Of a stretch of 64,000 nt of DNA, positions 10,108 through 17,760 are shown piece by piece. The notes beneath the pieces are model-generated. The model saw only the letters and a list, made by a program, of their open reading frames with translations. It was not told the origin of the DNA and searched no databases. The DNA is from Modestobacter sp. Leaf380. GTDB taxonomy: Bacteria > Actinomycetota > Actinomycetes > Mycobacteriales > Geodermatophilaceae. Every line of letters starts with the position of its first letter. Position 1 is the first letter of the stretch. The stretch is taken from NCBI RefSeq assembly GCF_001424485.1, contig NZ_LMQC01000021.1:63249-127248 (forward strand), written 5' to 3'. The position numbers and the translations under genes were made by a program.

Positions 10108-10707
10108 GTGACAGCGCCCGCCACCGGCACCCTGCCGGTCACCGTCTCCTTCACCCGGCGGGCCGACCCCGCGCACGCCGCGGAGATGACCGCCTGGATC
10201 CGGTCCGGGCTCACGCTGGCCGAGTCCGCGCCGGGCTTCCTGGGCGGTGGCTGGGTGCGCCCGCGCGGCGGCTCGGACGAGTGGCACATGCTGGCCCGCT
10301 TCGACTCACCCGCGACGCTCACCGCCTGGGAGGCCAGCCCCGAGCGGTCCTGGTGGCTGGGCGCCGCCCAGGGGCTGGCCCAGGTCACCCGCACCGAGAA
10401 GCGCACCGGCATCGAGGGCTGGTTCGACCCGCCGGAGAGCACCGAGGCCGTCGACCACACCCCGCCCCCCGCCGGTCCGCCGCCGCGCTGGAAGCAGGCC
10501 ACCACCATCTGGCTGGTCTTCTTCCCGCTCAACCTGCTCGCGACGGTCACCCTGGGTGCGCTGCTGGCCGACGTGTTCGTCGTCTGGCGGGTGGCGGTCG
10601 TGACACTGACCCTCACCCCGCTGATGACCTACCTGCTGCTGCCCTGGATCACCCGCCGCCTCGAGTGGTGGTTGCAGGGCCGCAGTTGGCGGCACCGGCG
10701 CGGCTGA
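10108..10707 (+). CDS. Antibiotic biosynthesis monooxygenase-like domain membrane protein
   Basis: A 199-residue protein. The N-terminal ~95 residues resemble an ABM (dimeric alpha-beta barrel) domain (VTVSFTRRADPAHAAEMTAWI; APGFLGGGWVRP; WHMLARFDSPATLTAWEASPER). Two C-terminal transmembrane helices follow (TIWLVFFPLNLLATVTLGALL and VAVVTLTLTPLMTYLLLPW). This ABM-plus-two-TM arrangement is a recurrent actinobacterial hypothetical. The GTG start is preceded by GGAGGG, but at only 1 nt spacing. It diverges from the M50 gene. Confidence 0.75.
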   Translation: MTAPATGTLPVTVSFTRRADPAHAAEMTAWIRSGLTLAESAPGFLGGGWVRPRGGSDEWHMLARFDSPATLTAWEASPERSWWLGAAQGLAQVTRTEKRTGIEGWFDPPESTEAVDHTPPPAGPPPRWKQATTIWLVFFPLNLLATVTLGALLADVFVVWRVAVVTLTLTPLMTYLLLPWITRRLEWWLQGRSWRHRRG

Positions 10708-10738
10708 GCCCCCGTCCCGCCGGGGTAGGGGCCCGGGC

Positions 10739-11104
10739 ATGACCTCACGTGAGCAGCACCGGATCCCCGCCGCCGACCTCCCGCCCGGCGCCGTCCGCCG
10801 GGCCGGGCCCTGGGCCGTCGCCAACCGGGACGGCGACCTCGTCGCCACCTCCCGCCGCTGCCGGCACCAGCTCGCCGACCTGTCCGAGGGCACGGTGGAC
10901 GCCGACGGCTGCCTGGTCTGCCCCTGGCACCAGGCCCGCTACGACCTGGACTCCGGCGCGATGGTCGAGGGTCCCCGCGGGTTCCTGGGCTGGCACGGCC
11001 CCACCCCCGGGTACACCGGGCTGATCCGGCTGCTCGGGAAGGTCCTGCCGCTGCGGGTGCGCCGCGCCGTCCGCCGTGGGGACGACGTCGTCGTCGAGGG
11101 CTGA
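10739..11104 (+). CDS. Rieske [2Fe-2S] domain protein
   Basis: A 121-residue single Rieske domain. The cluster ligands are C41/H43 (RRCRHQ) and C61/H64 (CLVCPWHQARYDL). The protein could act as a small electron-transfer ferredoxin or an oxygenase component; no catalytic oxygenase domain lies nearby. It has no signal peptide or membrane anchor. A weak -10 (TAGGGG) lies 7 nt before the ATG. Confidence 0.88.
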   Translation: MTSREQHRIPAADLPPGAVRRAGPWAVANRDGDLVATSRRCRHQLADLSEGTVDADGCLVCPWHQARYDLDSGAMVEGPRGFLGWHGPTPGYTGLIRLLGKVLPLRVRRAVRRGDDVVVEG

Positions 11105-11206
11105 CCCGCACCGGCCCCCGCCGGGACCTCACCCCGGCGTGGGGTGCGGCCGTCGGGCAGACTGGCGGGCACCGCTCGAACCACCGGGCGGCCCGAGGAG
11201 GCACGC

Positions 11207-11902
11207 GTGACCGCCCCGCCGATCGACCCGCAGGCAGCCCTGCTCTACGACGCCCAGCGGCAGACGCACTACGTCAAGCCGCAGTGGCGGGGGTGGCTGC
11301 ACCTGGTCTGGTTCGAGCTGTCCCTGGTGTTCGGGGTGCTGCTCGTCGTCGCCGCCCGCGGACCGGTCGAGACCGTCGCCGCGGTGGTCTACGTGGTGGG
11401 GGTGAGCGGCCTGTTCGGCACCAGCGCGCTGTACCACCGGGGCAGCTGGTCGGTGCGGGCCAACCGCCGGCTGCAGCGGCTGGACCACACCATGATCGTC
11501 ACGCTGGTCGCCGGCACCGCCACCCCCGTTGCGCTGCTCGCCGTCCGGGGCACCGCGGGGTACCTGCTGCTGGGCCTGGTGTGGGGCTGTGCGCTGGCCG
11601 CCCTCGCGCTGCACCTGGTCTTCATGGACGTTCCCGAGCTGCTGATGGGCGGGGTCTTCGTCGGCCTGGGCGTGCTCTCCGCGCTGGGCCTGCCGGCGCT
11701 GTGGGACACCGCCGGGCACGCCGCCGGCTGGCTCGTCCTCGGCGGGGGAGCGGTCTACATCGCCGGGGCGGTGGGCTACCACCTGCGCCGCCCCGACCCC
11801 CGCCCGCTGGTCTTCGGCTACCACGAGGTGTTCCACGCCGCGGTCTGCGTCGCGGCCACCATGCACTTCGCCGCCGTCGCGATCCTGCTGGCCAGCCGGT
11901 GA
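11207..11902 (+). CDS. Hemolysin III family (TrhA/YqfA-type) membrane protein
   Basis: A 231-residue polytopic inner-membrane protein of the PAQR/hemolysin III family. Visible family marks are SALYHRG, the RLDHTMI helix and the C-terminal GYHEVFHAAV histidines, which form the metal site in this superfamily. About seven hydrophobic segments are present. The GTG start has GAGGAG 6 nt upstream. Its stop overlaps the acyltransferase start (GTGA), suggesting a membrane-lipid-related operon. Haemolytic activity should not be assumed. Confidence 0.9.
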   Translation: MTAPPIDPQAALLYDAQRQTHYVKPQWRGWLHLVWFELSLVFGVLLVVAARGPVETVAAVVYVVGVSGLFGTSALYHRGSWSVRANRRLQRLDHTMIVTLVAGTATPVALLAVRGTAGYLLLGLVWGCALAALALHLVFMDVPELLMGGVFVGLGVLSALGLPALWDTAGHAAGWLVLGGGAVYIAGAVGYHLRRPDPRPLVFGYHEVFHAAVCVAATMHFAAVAILLASR

Positions 11903-12567
11903 GCGTCCCCTGGGTGTACCGCCTGGTCATGGTCGCCAGCACCCCCGCGGTGCGCTGGTGGGGCCGGCTGGACGTGCGCGGCCTGGAGCACCTGCCGGCC
12001 GAGGGGCCGGTGGTCGTGATGCCCAACCACGACAGCGCGTGGGACCCGGTCGTCGTCGGCATCGCCGCACTGCGCCGGCGGCACCTGCGGGCACTGGCCA
12101 AGGACTCGCTGTGGAAGAACCCGGCCATCGCCTGGGTCCTGGACCGGATGGGCCAGATCCCGGTCGCCCGCGGCACCGGCGACACCGGCGCGCTCGCCGC
12201 CGCCGAGCAGGTGCTGCGCGAGGGCGGGGCGTTGGGCGTCTTCCCCGAGGGCACGGTGTCACGCGGGCGCACCATGCCGGTGCGCAGCGGGGCTGGCCGG
12301 CTCGTGCTCGCCGTCCCCGGGACGGTCGTCGTCGGCTGTCGGATCACCGGGGTCACCGACATCGTGCGGGTGCCCCGACGGCCGCGGATCACCGTGGAGT
12401 TCCTGCCGCCCACCACGGTCGTCGAGGGCGAGAGCGCGGCCGAGCTGGGGCGCCGGGTGATGACCGAGGTGCGCACGGGTGCCCCGCCGCAGATCCCGGG
12501 TCGGGCCAAGGCGCAGGTGGCGTTCCGGGAGCTGGTGGCCCGGCACGACGCCGAGCGGTCGGCCTGA
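11899..12567 (+). CDS. Lysophospholipid acyltransferase (PlsC family)
   Basis: A 222-residue LPLAT protein. It has the H-x4-D motif NHDSAWD and the FPEGTVSRG acceptor-binding motif, with RMGQIPVARGTG between them. It probably transfers an acyl chain to a lysophospholipid at the cytoplasmic membrane; the precise acceptor is unknown. It is translationally coupled (GTGA) to the hemolysin III gene. It is one of three PlsC-like enzymes in this window. Confidence 0.9.
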   Translation: MSVPWVYRLVMVASTPAVRWWGRLDVRGLEHLPAEGPVVVMPNHDSAWDPVVVGIAALRRRHLRALAKDSLWKNPAIAWVLDRMGQIPVARGTGDTGALAAAEQVLREGGALGVFPEGTVSRGRTMPVRSGAGRLVLAVPGTVVVGCRITGVTDIVRVPRRPRITVEFLPPTTVVEGESAAELGRRVMTEVRTGAPPQIPGRAKAQVAFRELVARHDAERSA

Positions 12568-12937
12568 GCGGTCGGCCCGAGCGTTCGGTTCGAGGCGTCA
12601 GACGAAGCAGCGGGACGCCGAGCAGGACCACGACGGCGACCGCGACCGGCCAGCGGCCCGGCCGGCCGCGGCGCAGCTGCGAGTGCCCCAGCCCGAGGGC
12701 GGCCAGCAGCGCCAGGGCGACGGCGTCCGCGGTCCAGGTGCCGGGGTCACCGACGTGCCGGTGGTTCCAGACCATCGCGGCGCCCACCAGCAGCCCGCCG
12801 GCGGCGAGTGCGGCCTGACCGGCGCGGTCGAGCCGACCGGGCCAGCTGCGGTGGAGGGCCGGGGTGCTGACGGGCTGCGTGGTCACCGGACCAGGCTGGG
12901 TGGCCGCGGCCGCCGGTCCCAGGGGAGGACTGCTCAC
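12389..12937 (-). CDS. Possible small three-helix membrane protein
   Basis: A GTG-initiated frame. After a Pro/Ala/Thr-rich N-terminus it gives three hydrophobic segments: QAALAAGGLLVGAAMVW, AVALALLAALGLGH and PVAVAVVVLLGVPLLRL. The frame then runs on in Arg/Pro-rich sequence and overlaps the convergent acyltransferase gene by 179 bp, which is unusual. A single-base shift near 12600 would end it at a TGA (12598-12600) just after LLRL, clear of the neighbour. I suspect the real protein ends there. No family is recognised. Confidence 0.4.
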   Translation of the reverse strand: MSSPPLGPAAAATQPGPVTTQPVSTPALHRSWPGRLDRAGQAALAAGGLLVGAAMVWNHRHVGDPGTWTADAVALALLAALGLGHSQLRRGRPGRWPVAVAVVVLLGVPLLRLTPRTERSGRPLRPTARRRAGPPAPGTPPAPWPDPGSAAGHPCAPRSSPGAPARPRSRPRRPWWAAGTPR

Positions 12938-12964
12938 CGGGCCCGTCCTGTCGGTGGTCGGCGC

Positions 12965-12970
12965 TACGGT
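12965..12970 (+). promoter_or_regulatory. Predicted -10 element (TACGGT) for the isochorismatase gene
   Basis: TACGGT predicts a transcription start near 12977 and a leader of about 30 nt that contains the GAGGAG ribosome-binding site at 12995-13000. Confidence 0.4.
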
Positions 12971-13006
12971 CGCCGCACCTGACGGCCCCGCGCTGAGGAG
13001 ATCGTG

Positions 13007-13567
13007 ATGACGACGCTGCCCGACAGACCCCGGACCGCCCTCGTGGTGGTCGACGTGCAGAACGGCGTCGTCGCCGGCGCCCCACGGCGGGACGAGGTGG
13101 TCGCGGCGATCGGCGGGCTCGTGGACGCCGCGCGCGCCGCCGACGTCCCGGTGGTCTGGGTGCAGCACTCCGCCGAGGACCTGCCGGTCGGCAGCCCGCA
13201 GTGGGAGTACGTGCCCGAGCTGCAGCGCCGGGACGCCGAGGCGCTGGTCGCCAAGACCCACGGCGACTCCTTCGAGGACACCGACCTGGAGACCGTGCTG
13301 GCCCAGGCCCGGGTGGGTCACCTGGTGGTTGCCGGCGCCCAGTCCGACGCTTGCATCCGCTCCACCATCCACGGCGCCTTCACCCGCGGGTACGACGTCA
13401 CGCTGGTCGGCGACGCGCACACCACCGAGGACCTCACCGCCCACGGGGCGCCGCCACCGGAGCAGGTCGTCGCGCACACCAACCTGTACTGGGGCTTCCA
13501 GACCGCCCCCGGCCGGACCGCGGCCGTGCTGCCCGCCGCCGACATCGCCTTCGCAGGTCGGTCCTGA
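13007..13567 (+). CDS. Isochorismatase-family cysteine hydrolase
   Basis: A 186-residue alpha/beta hydrolase of the isochorismatase/nicotinamidase superfamily. The catalytic triad is visible: D16 in VVVDVQNG, K83 in VAKTHGDS and C116 in AQSDACIRST. Family members hydrolyse amides such as nicotinamide, N-carbamoyl compounds or isochorismate, and the substrate is undefined here. ATG 13007 is chosen because GAGGAG lies 6 nt upstream; a GTG one codon earlier is possible. Confidence 0.9.
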   Translation: MTTLPDRPRTALVVVDVQNGVVAGAPRRDEVVAAIGGLVDAARAADVPVVWVQHSAEDLPVGSPQWEYVPELQRRDAEALVAKTHGDSFEDTDLETVLAQARVGHLVVAGAQSDACIRSTIHGAFTRGYDVTLVGDAHTTEDLTAHGAPPPEQVVAHTNLYWGFQTAPGRTAAVLPAADIAFAGRS

Positions 13568-14115
13568 GCGCCCCGGGCGACCTGGTCGTACGGCCCCGCC
13601 GGGAGACCGACCTGGACCCGCTGCTGGTGATCCTGACCCGCAGCCACCGGCTGCACCGGTACCCGGTGCGGGCCTCCGTCGTCCGGGCGGACTGGCTGGC
13701 TGCTCCCACCGAACTCGCCGGCGCCGTCGCCGAGTCCGCCGGCCGGGTGGTCGGGCACGTCGCCCTGCACCCGGCGGCCGGGCCGGACGGCGACGAGGGG
13801 GAGTGGACGGCGGCCCGGGGCTGGTCGGCAGCCACCGGGGTGCCGCCCGAGCGGCTGGCCGTGGTGTCCCGGCTGGTCACCGACGGCTCCGTGCGCGGCG
13901 CCGGCCGGGCGCTGCTGGAGCACGCGGTGGCCACGGCCGTCGCGGCCGACCGGGCCCCGGTGCTGCTGGTCGAACCGGACGCGGCCGCCCGGGGCTTCTA
14001 CCTCCGGCGCGGGTGGCGGGAGACCGGGACGGCGCGCCAGCAGTGGGGTGACCACGTGGTCGACGCGGTGCTGATGGTCTACGACGACCCGGTCACCCGC
14101 GGCCAGGCAGACTGA
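13564..14115 (+). CDS. GNAT family N-acetyltransferase, probable CTG start
   Basis: A 183-residue GNAT protein: the N-terminal strand-helix LVVRPRRETDLDPLLVILTRSH, the central RLAVVSRLVTDGSVRGAGRALLEHA (acetyl-CoA loop), and the C-terminal GFYLRRGWRETG. No ATG, GTG or TTG lies in frame before the essential first strand. A CTG at 13564 overlaps the upstream stop as CTGA, the overlap geometry used with GTG elsewhere here. I infer CTG initiation by translational coupling. The substrate is unknown. Confidence 0.75.
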   Translation: MSAPGDLVVRPRRETDLDPLLVILTRSHRLHRYPVRASVVRADWLAAPTELAGAVAESAGRVVGHVALHPAAGPDGDEGEWTAARGWSAATGVPPERLAVVSRLVTDGSVRGAGRALLEHAVATAVAADRAPVLLVEPDAAARGFYLRRGWRETGTARQQWGDHVVDAVLMVYDDPVTRGQAD

Positions 14116-14119
14116 CCCG

Positions 14120-14581
14120 GTGTTCCGCATCGCCTTCCACGAACCGCGGATCCCGCCGAACACCGGTAACGCCATCCGGCTGGTCGCGGCCACCGGCGCG
14201 CAGCTGCACCTGATCGGCCCGCTGGGCTTCGACCTGTCCGACGCCAAGCTGCGCCGGGCCGGGCTGGACTACCACGACCTGGCCTCGGTGACGGTGCACG
14301 AGGGCCTGGCTGCCTTCCTCGACGCGGTGCCCGGTGCCAGGGTGTTCGCCTTCACCACCGGTGCGACCGTCCGGCACACCGACGTGGTCTACGAGCCCGG
14401 CGACGTGCTGCTCTTCGGTCCCGAGCCCACCGGCCTGGAGGAGGCAGTGCTGTCCCACCCCCGGGTGACCGACCGGGTCCGGCTGCCGATGCTGGCCGGG
14501 AGGCGGTCGCTGAACCTGTCCAACGCCGCGGCCGTCGCCGCCTACGAGGCCTGGCGCCAGCACGACTTCGCCGGCAGCTGA
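14120..14581 (+). CDS. trmL: tRNA (cytidine(34)-2'-O)-methyltransferase
   Basis: A 153-residue minimal SPOUT methyltransferase that 2'-O-methylates the wobble base of tRNA-Leu isoacceptors, using SAM. It shows the three knot motifs: N-terminal EPRIPPNTGNAIRLVAATG, then LLFGPEPTGL, and the C-terminal MLAGRRSLNLSNAAAVAAYEAWR. The length matches TrmL (about 155). The GTG start lies 4 nt after the GNAT stop, so co-transcription is likely. Confidence 0.92.
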   Translation: MFRIAFHEPRIPPNTGNAIRLVAATGAQLHLIGPLGFDLSDAKLRRAGLDYHDLASVTVHEGLAAFLDAVPGARVFAFTTGATVRHTDVVYEPGDVLLFGPEPTGLEEAVLSHPRVTDRVRLPMLAGRRSLNLSNAAAVAAYEAWRQHDFAGS

Positions 14582-14587
14582 GCCAGC

Positions 14588-14593
14588 TAGATT
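14588..14593 (+). promoter_or_regulatory. Predicted -10 element (TAGATT), leaderless
   Basis: TAGATT lies 6 nt before the GTG of dapA at 14600, so dapA probably has its own leaderless promoter despite being only 18 bp from trmL. Confidence 0.5.
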
Positions 14594-14599
14594 GCCGCC

Positions 14600-15505
14600 G
14601 TGGAGAACCCGCCCCGCTTCGGCCGCCTGCTCACCGCCATCGCCACGGCCTTCGACGCCGACGGCGGCGTCGACCTCGCGGCGACGGTGGCGATCGCCGA
14701 GCACGTGGTGGCCACCGGCAGCGACGGCGTCGTCGTCTCCGGCACGACGGGGGAGGCGCCCACGACCACGGTGCCCGAGGACGGCGAGATCCTGGCCGCG
14801 GTGCGGGCGGCCGTGGGGGACCGGGCCGCGGTCGTCGCCGGGGTGGGCACCAACAGCACGGCGCACTCGGTGGAGATCGCCGGCCAGGCCGCCGACATCG
14901 GCGCCGACGGGCTGCTGGTCGTGACGCCGTACTACAACAAGCCCAGCCAGAAGGGCGTGCTCGAGCACTTCCGCACGGTCGCCTCGGTCAGCGACATCCC
15001 GGTCATGCTCTACGACGTGCCCGGGCGCACCGGGTCGTCGATCGCGCTGGACACCTACCGCGCGGCCCGGGAGATCCCGTCCGTGGTCGCCGTCAAGGAC
15101 GCCACCGGCAACCCGGCGCACGCGGCCCGGCTGGTCGACCTGGGCTACGAGGTCTACTGCGGGGACGACGCCCTGACGCTGGGCTACCTGGCCTACGGCG
15201 CCGTGGGTTCGGTGAGCGTCGTCGCACACGCCGCCGGCCGCGAGCTGCGCGCGATGATCGAGGCGTTCCTGGCCGGTGACCACGCCAGGGCGCTGGCGCT
15301 GCACACCCGCCTGCTGCCGGCCTTCGACGCGGTGATGGGCGTGCCCAACTACGGCGCCACGACGGCCAAGGCGGCGCTGGAGCTGCTCGGGGTGCTGGGG
15401 GACCGTCGGGTCCGGCAGCCCCTGGTCGAGCTCGACGACGACGAGGTCGCCGACCTGCGGGCCGGGCTGGTCGCCGCCGGGCTGCTGGCAGACGCCCGGG
15501 TCTGA
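14600..15505 (+). CDS. dapA: 4-hydroxy-tetrahydrodipicolinate synthase
   Basis: A 301-residue TIM-barrel aldolase that condenses pyruvate with aspartate semialdehyde, the first step of the lysine/diaminopimelate branch. The Schiff-base lysine is in VVAVKDATGN, the catalytic Tyr in VTPYYNKPSQKG, and the Thr pair in VVSGTTGEAPT. The length is normal for DapA. The window also holds a lysine catabolic cluster, but nothing links their regulation. It is the last conserved gene before the accessory RHS region. Confidence 0.93.
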   Translation: MENPPRFGRLLTAIATAFDADGGVDLAATVAIAEHVVATGSDGVVVSGTTGEAPTTTVPEDGEILAAVRAAVGDRAAVVAGVGTNSTAHSVEIAGQAADIGADGLLVVTPYYNKPSQKGVLEHFRTVASVSDIPVMLYDVPGRTGSSIALDTYRAAREIPSVVAVKDATGNPAHAARLVDLGYEVYCGDDALTLGYLAYGAVGSVSVVAHAAGRELRAMIEAFLAGDHARALALHTRLLPAFDAVMGVPNYGATTAKAALELLGVLGDRRVRQPLVELDDDEVADLRAGLVAAGLLADARV

Positions 15506-16037
<532 letters not shown>

Positions 16038-16541
16038 GTGGAGAGTCGTTACGCGTTCCAACCTGTGCGTCGGTGGCCGTTCAGTCCCCCGTGGGGTGTG
16101 GCCATCGCCGCTGCGGTCATCGCCGGGGTGTTCGTGCCCGGCCAGTCGGCGTTGGCGGCCCCTGACGCGCCTGTGGTTGAGGTGCCGCCTGCTGAGCGTG
16201 GTGTGGATGGCTTGGAGGCGCCGGATTCGGCGTCGGCGCAGACGATCGCGCGGCTGGTGGGGGAGCGGGTCGAGGTGATCGGGGAGCGCACGGGGAACTC
16301 CTCGACCTGGGCGCTACCTGACGGCACGTTCAGTGTGGGGGTGGCCGCTGGCCCCATCTGGGTGCGGCAGCCGACGGGTGACGGCACGGTGTCTCAGGAC
16401 TGGGCGCCCGTTGATCTGACGCTGGCGGTGACGCCCGAGGGCGCGGTGGCACCGGTGTCTTTCCCGGGTGAGCTGACGCTGGCTGGGGGCGGCGCGGCAC
16501 CGGCATCCGGCCAGTTGGTCGCCCTGGCCGGGGGGGGTTGA
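16038..16541 (+). CDS. RHS polymorphic toxin, N-terminal segment (frameshifted)
   Basis: This 167-residue frame starts the RHS protein. It has a signal peptide: basic n-region with FQPVRRWPF, hydrophobic core VAIAAAVIAGVFV, and likely cleavage after QSALA. It then enters the extracellular N-terminal region typical of actinobacterial RHS proteins. It stops at TGA 16539-16541 immediately after a run of eight G (16530-16537). With seven G the frame would read on as GVDGQEVAVSW and join the next segment seamlessly. GTG 16038 is preferred over the upstream frame opening at 15930 because it fits a ribosome site and a normal signal peptide. Confidence 0.7.
   Translation: MESRYAFQPVRRWPFSPPWGVAIAAAVIAGVFVPGQSALAAPDAPVVEVPPAERGVDGLEAPDSASAQTIARLVGERVEVIGERTGNSSTWALPDGTFSVGVAAGPIWVRQPTGDGTVSQDWAPVDLTLAVTPEGAVAPVSFPGELTLAGGGAAPASGQLVALAGGG
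16530..16537 (+). other. G8 homopolymer at RHS frameshift 1
   Basis: Eight consecutive G. One G fewer restores the reading frame between the N-terminal and middle RHS segments. It could be an assembly error, a genuine inactivating mutation or a slippage-prone switch. Confidence 0.8.
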
Positions 16542-16551
16542 CGGCCAGGAA

Positions 16552-17760
16552 GTGGCGGTCAGCTGGACGGAGACGCTGCCTGTCCCGGAGCTCGATGGGC
16601 CGCGGGCGACTTACCGGGGCGTTCAGCCTGGTGTGGATCTGGTCGTGCAGGTGACCCGTACCGGGTTCGAGCAGTTCTACGTGCTTACCGAGCGGCCAGC
16701 CTCCGACGACCTGCCTGAGCTGACGCTCGAGGTGACTGCCGAGGGCCTGGCGGTGACTGCTGATGCCGAGAGCGGAGTGGCCTTTACCGCCCCCGATGGT
16801 TCCAGTGTCGCCTCCACCAGCACCCCTACCGCGTGGGACGCCCAGGTGGACGGGGAGCGGCTGCACCCGATCACGGAGCCGTTCCAGGACAACGTCCCCG
16901 AGGACGCTGTCCTGAGTTCGGGGATCGCGCCGCCACCGATAGAGACTGTTCCCTCCGACCAGGTCGGGCCGGTCGCCGACTCGGAGCCGGTTCCGGATCT
17001 GGACGATCCGGCGGCCAGCACCGCCCCGGCAGACGCAGGCCAAGCAGAGGACGAAGAGGCTTCCTCGTCCGGGGGGAGCACGGCGCTGCCGTTGCCGGAG
17101 TCGCTGACGGGTGCAGCGGGGTCCGCCGTGGTCTACGACCTCACCCCGGATGCGGAGTTACTGCTGGACCCGGCGACTGACTACCCGGTCGTTGTCGACC
17201 CCGAGGTCAACGCCGGTGAGATCTTCGCCAGCTTCGACACCTTCGTGCAGCACGGCTTCGCCACCGACCAGTCCGGGAGCACGGAGCTGCGGCTGGGGAC
17301 CTACAACGGCGGCACGAACGTCGCCCGCTCGTTCATGAACTTCGATCTGAGCTTCTTGTCGACCCGGATCGTCCACCGTGCCGACCTGTGGATGTGGGGG
17401 GCTTACGCGGCGACATGCGCGGCCCGGGAGTGGCAGGTGTGGGAGACCTACCCGGCCAACACCGGGACCCGCATCAACAACCAGCCGGGCTGGGTGCGGC
17501 AGTGGAGCTCCTCCACGCTCACGGCCGGCTACAACGGCACCTGCGGCAGCAGGTGGTTGAACGCCGATGTCACCAGCCTGATCCGGATGTGGGCCGACAC
17601 CGGGGCCAACGGTGGCACGGTTGGGTTGAAGGCCGGGAACGAGACCGACAACACGGCGTGGAAGAAGTTCAACTCCTCGGGGCCGGCGGCGGTCTCCCGC
17701 ACATCTACGTCGAGTACTCCAACCGGTCGGCGGCAACCGAGATCGGCGTGGCGCCCATGA
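16552..17760 (+). CDS. RHS polymorphic toxin, middle segment (frameshifted)
   Basis: The second frame of the RHS gene; its homologous sequence begins just before the GTG at 16552. It contains beta-rich wall/exoprotein sequence, an acidic Ser/Ala/Asp linker (near 16990-17090), PATDYPVVVDPEV, and then a DNRLRE-like module (SFMNFDLSFLSTRIVHRADLWMW, NNQPGWVRQWSS, WLNADVTSLIRMWADTG, about 17220-17670). Around 17679-17692 the frame is lost: translation turns into Ser/Thr/Arg junk and stops at 17758-17760. One added base would give GGGLPHIYVEYSN in the third frame. It is not an independent gene in my reading. Confidence 0.6.
   Translation: MAVSWTETLPVPELDGPRATYRGVQPGVDLVVQVTRTGFEQFYVLTERPASDDLPELTLEVTAEGLAVTADAESGVAFTAPDGSSVASTSTPTAWDAQVDGERLHPITEPFQDNVPEDAVLSSGIAPPPIETVPSDQVGPVADSEPVPDLDDPAASTAPADAGQAEDEEASSSGGSTALPLPESLTGAAGSAVVYDLTPDAELLLDPATDYPVVVDPEVNAGEIFASFDTFVQHGFATDQSGSTELRLGTYNGGTNVARSFMNFDLSFLSTRIVHRADLWMWGAYAATCAAREWQVWETYPANTGTRINNQPGWVRQWSSSTLTAGYNGTCGSRWLNADVTSLIRMWADTGANGGTVGLKAGNETDNTAWKKFNSSGPAAVSRTSTSSTPTGRRQPRSAWRP
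17679..17692 (+). other. RHS frameshift 2 (GGGG-CC-GGCGGCGG tract)
   Basis: Insertion of one base in this G/C tract restores continuity from the DNRLRE-like module (KKFNSSG) to PHIYVEYSN. Frameshift 1 is +1 and this one is -1, so together they return the gene to its original phase. Confidence 0.7.
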
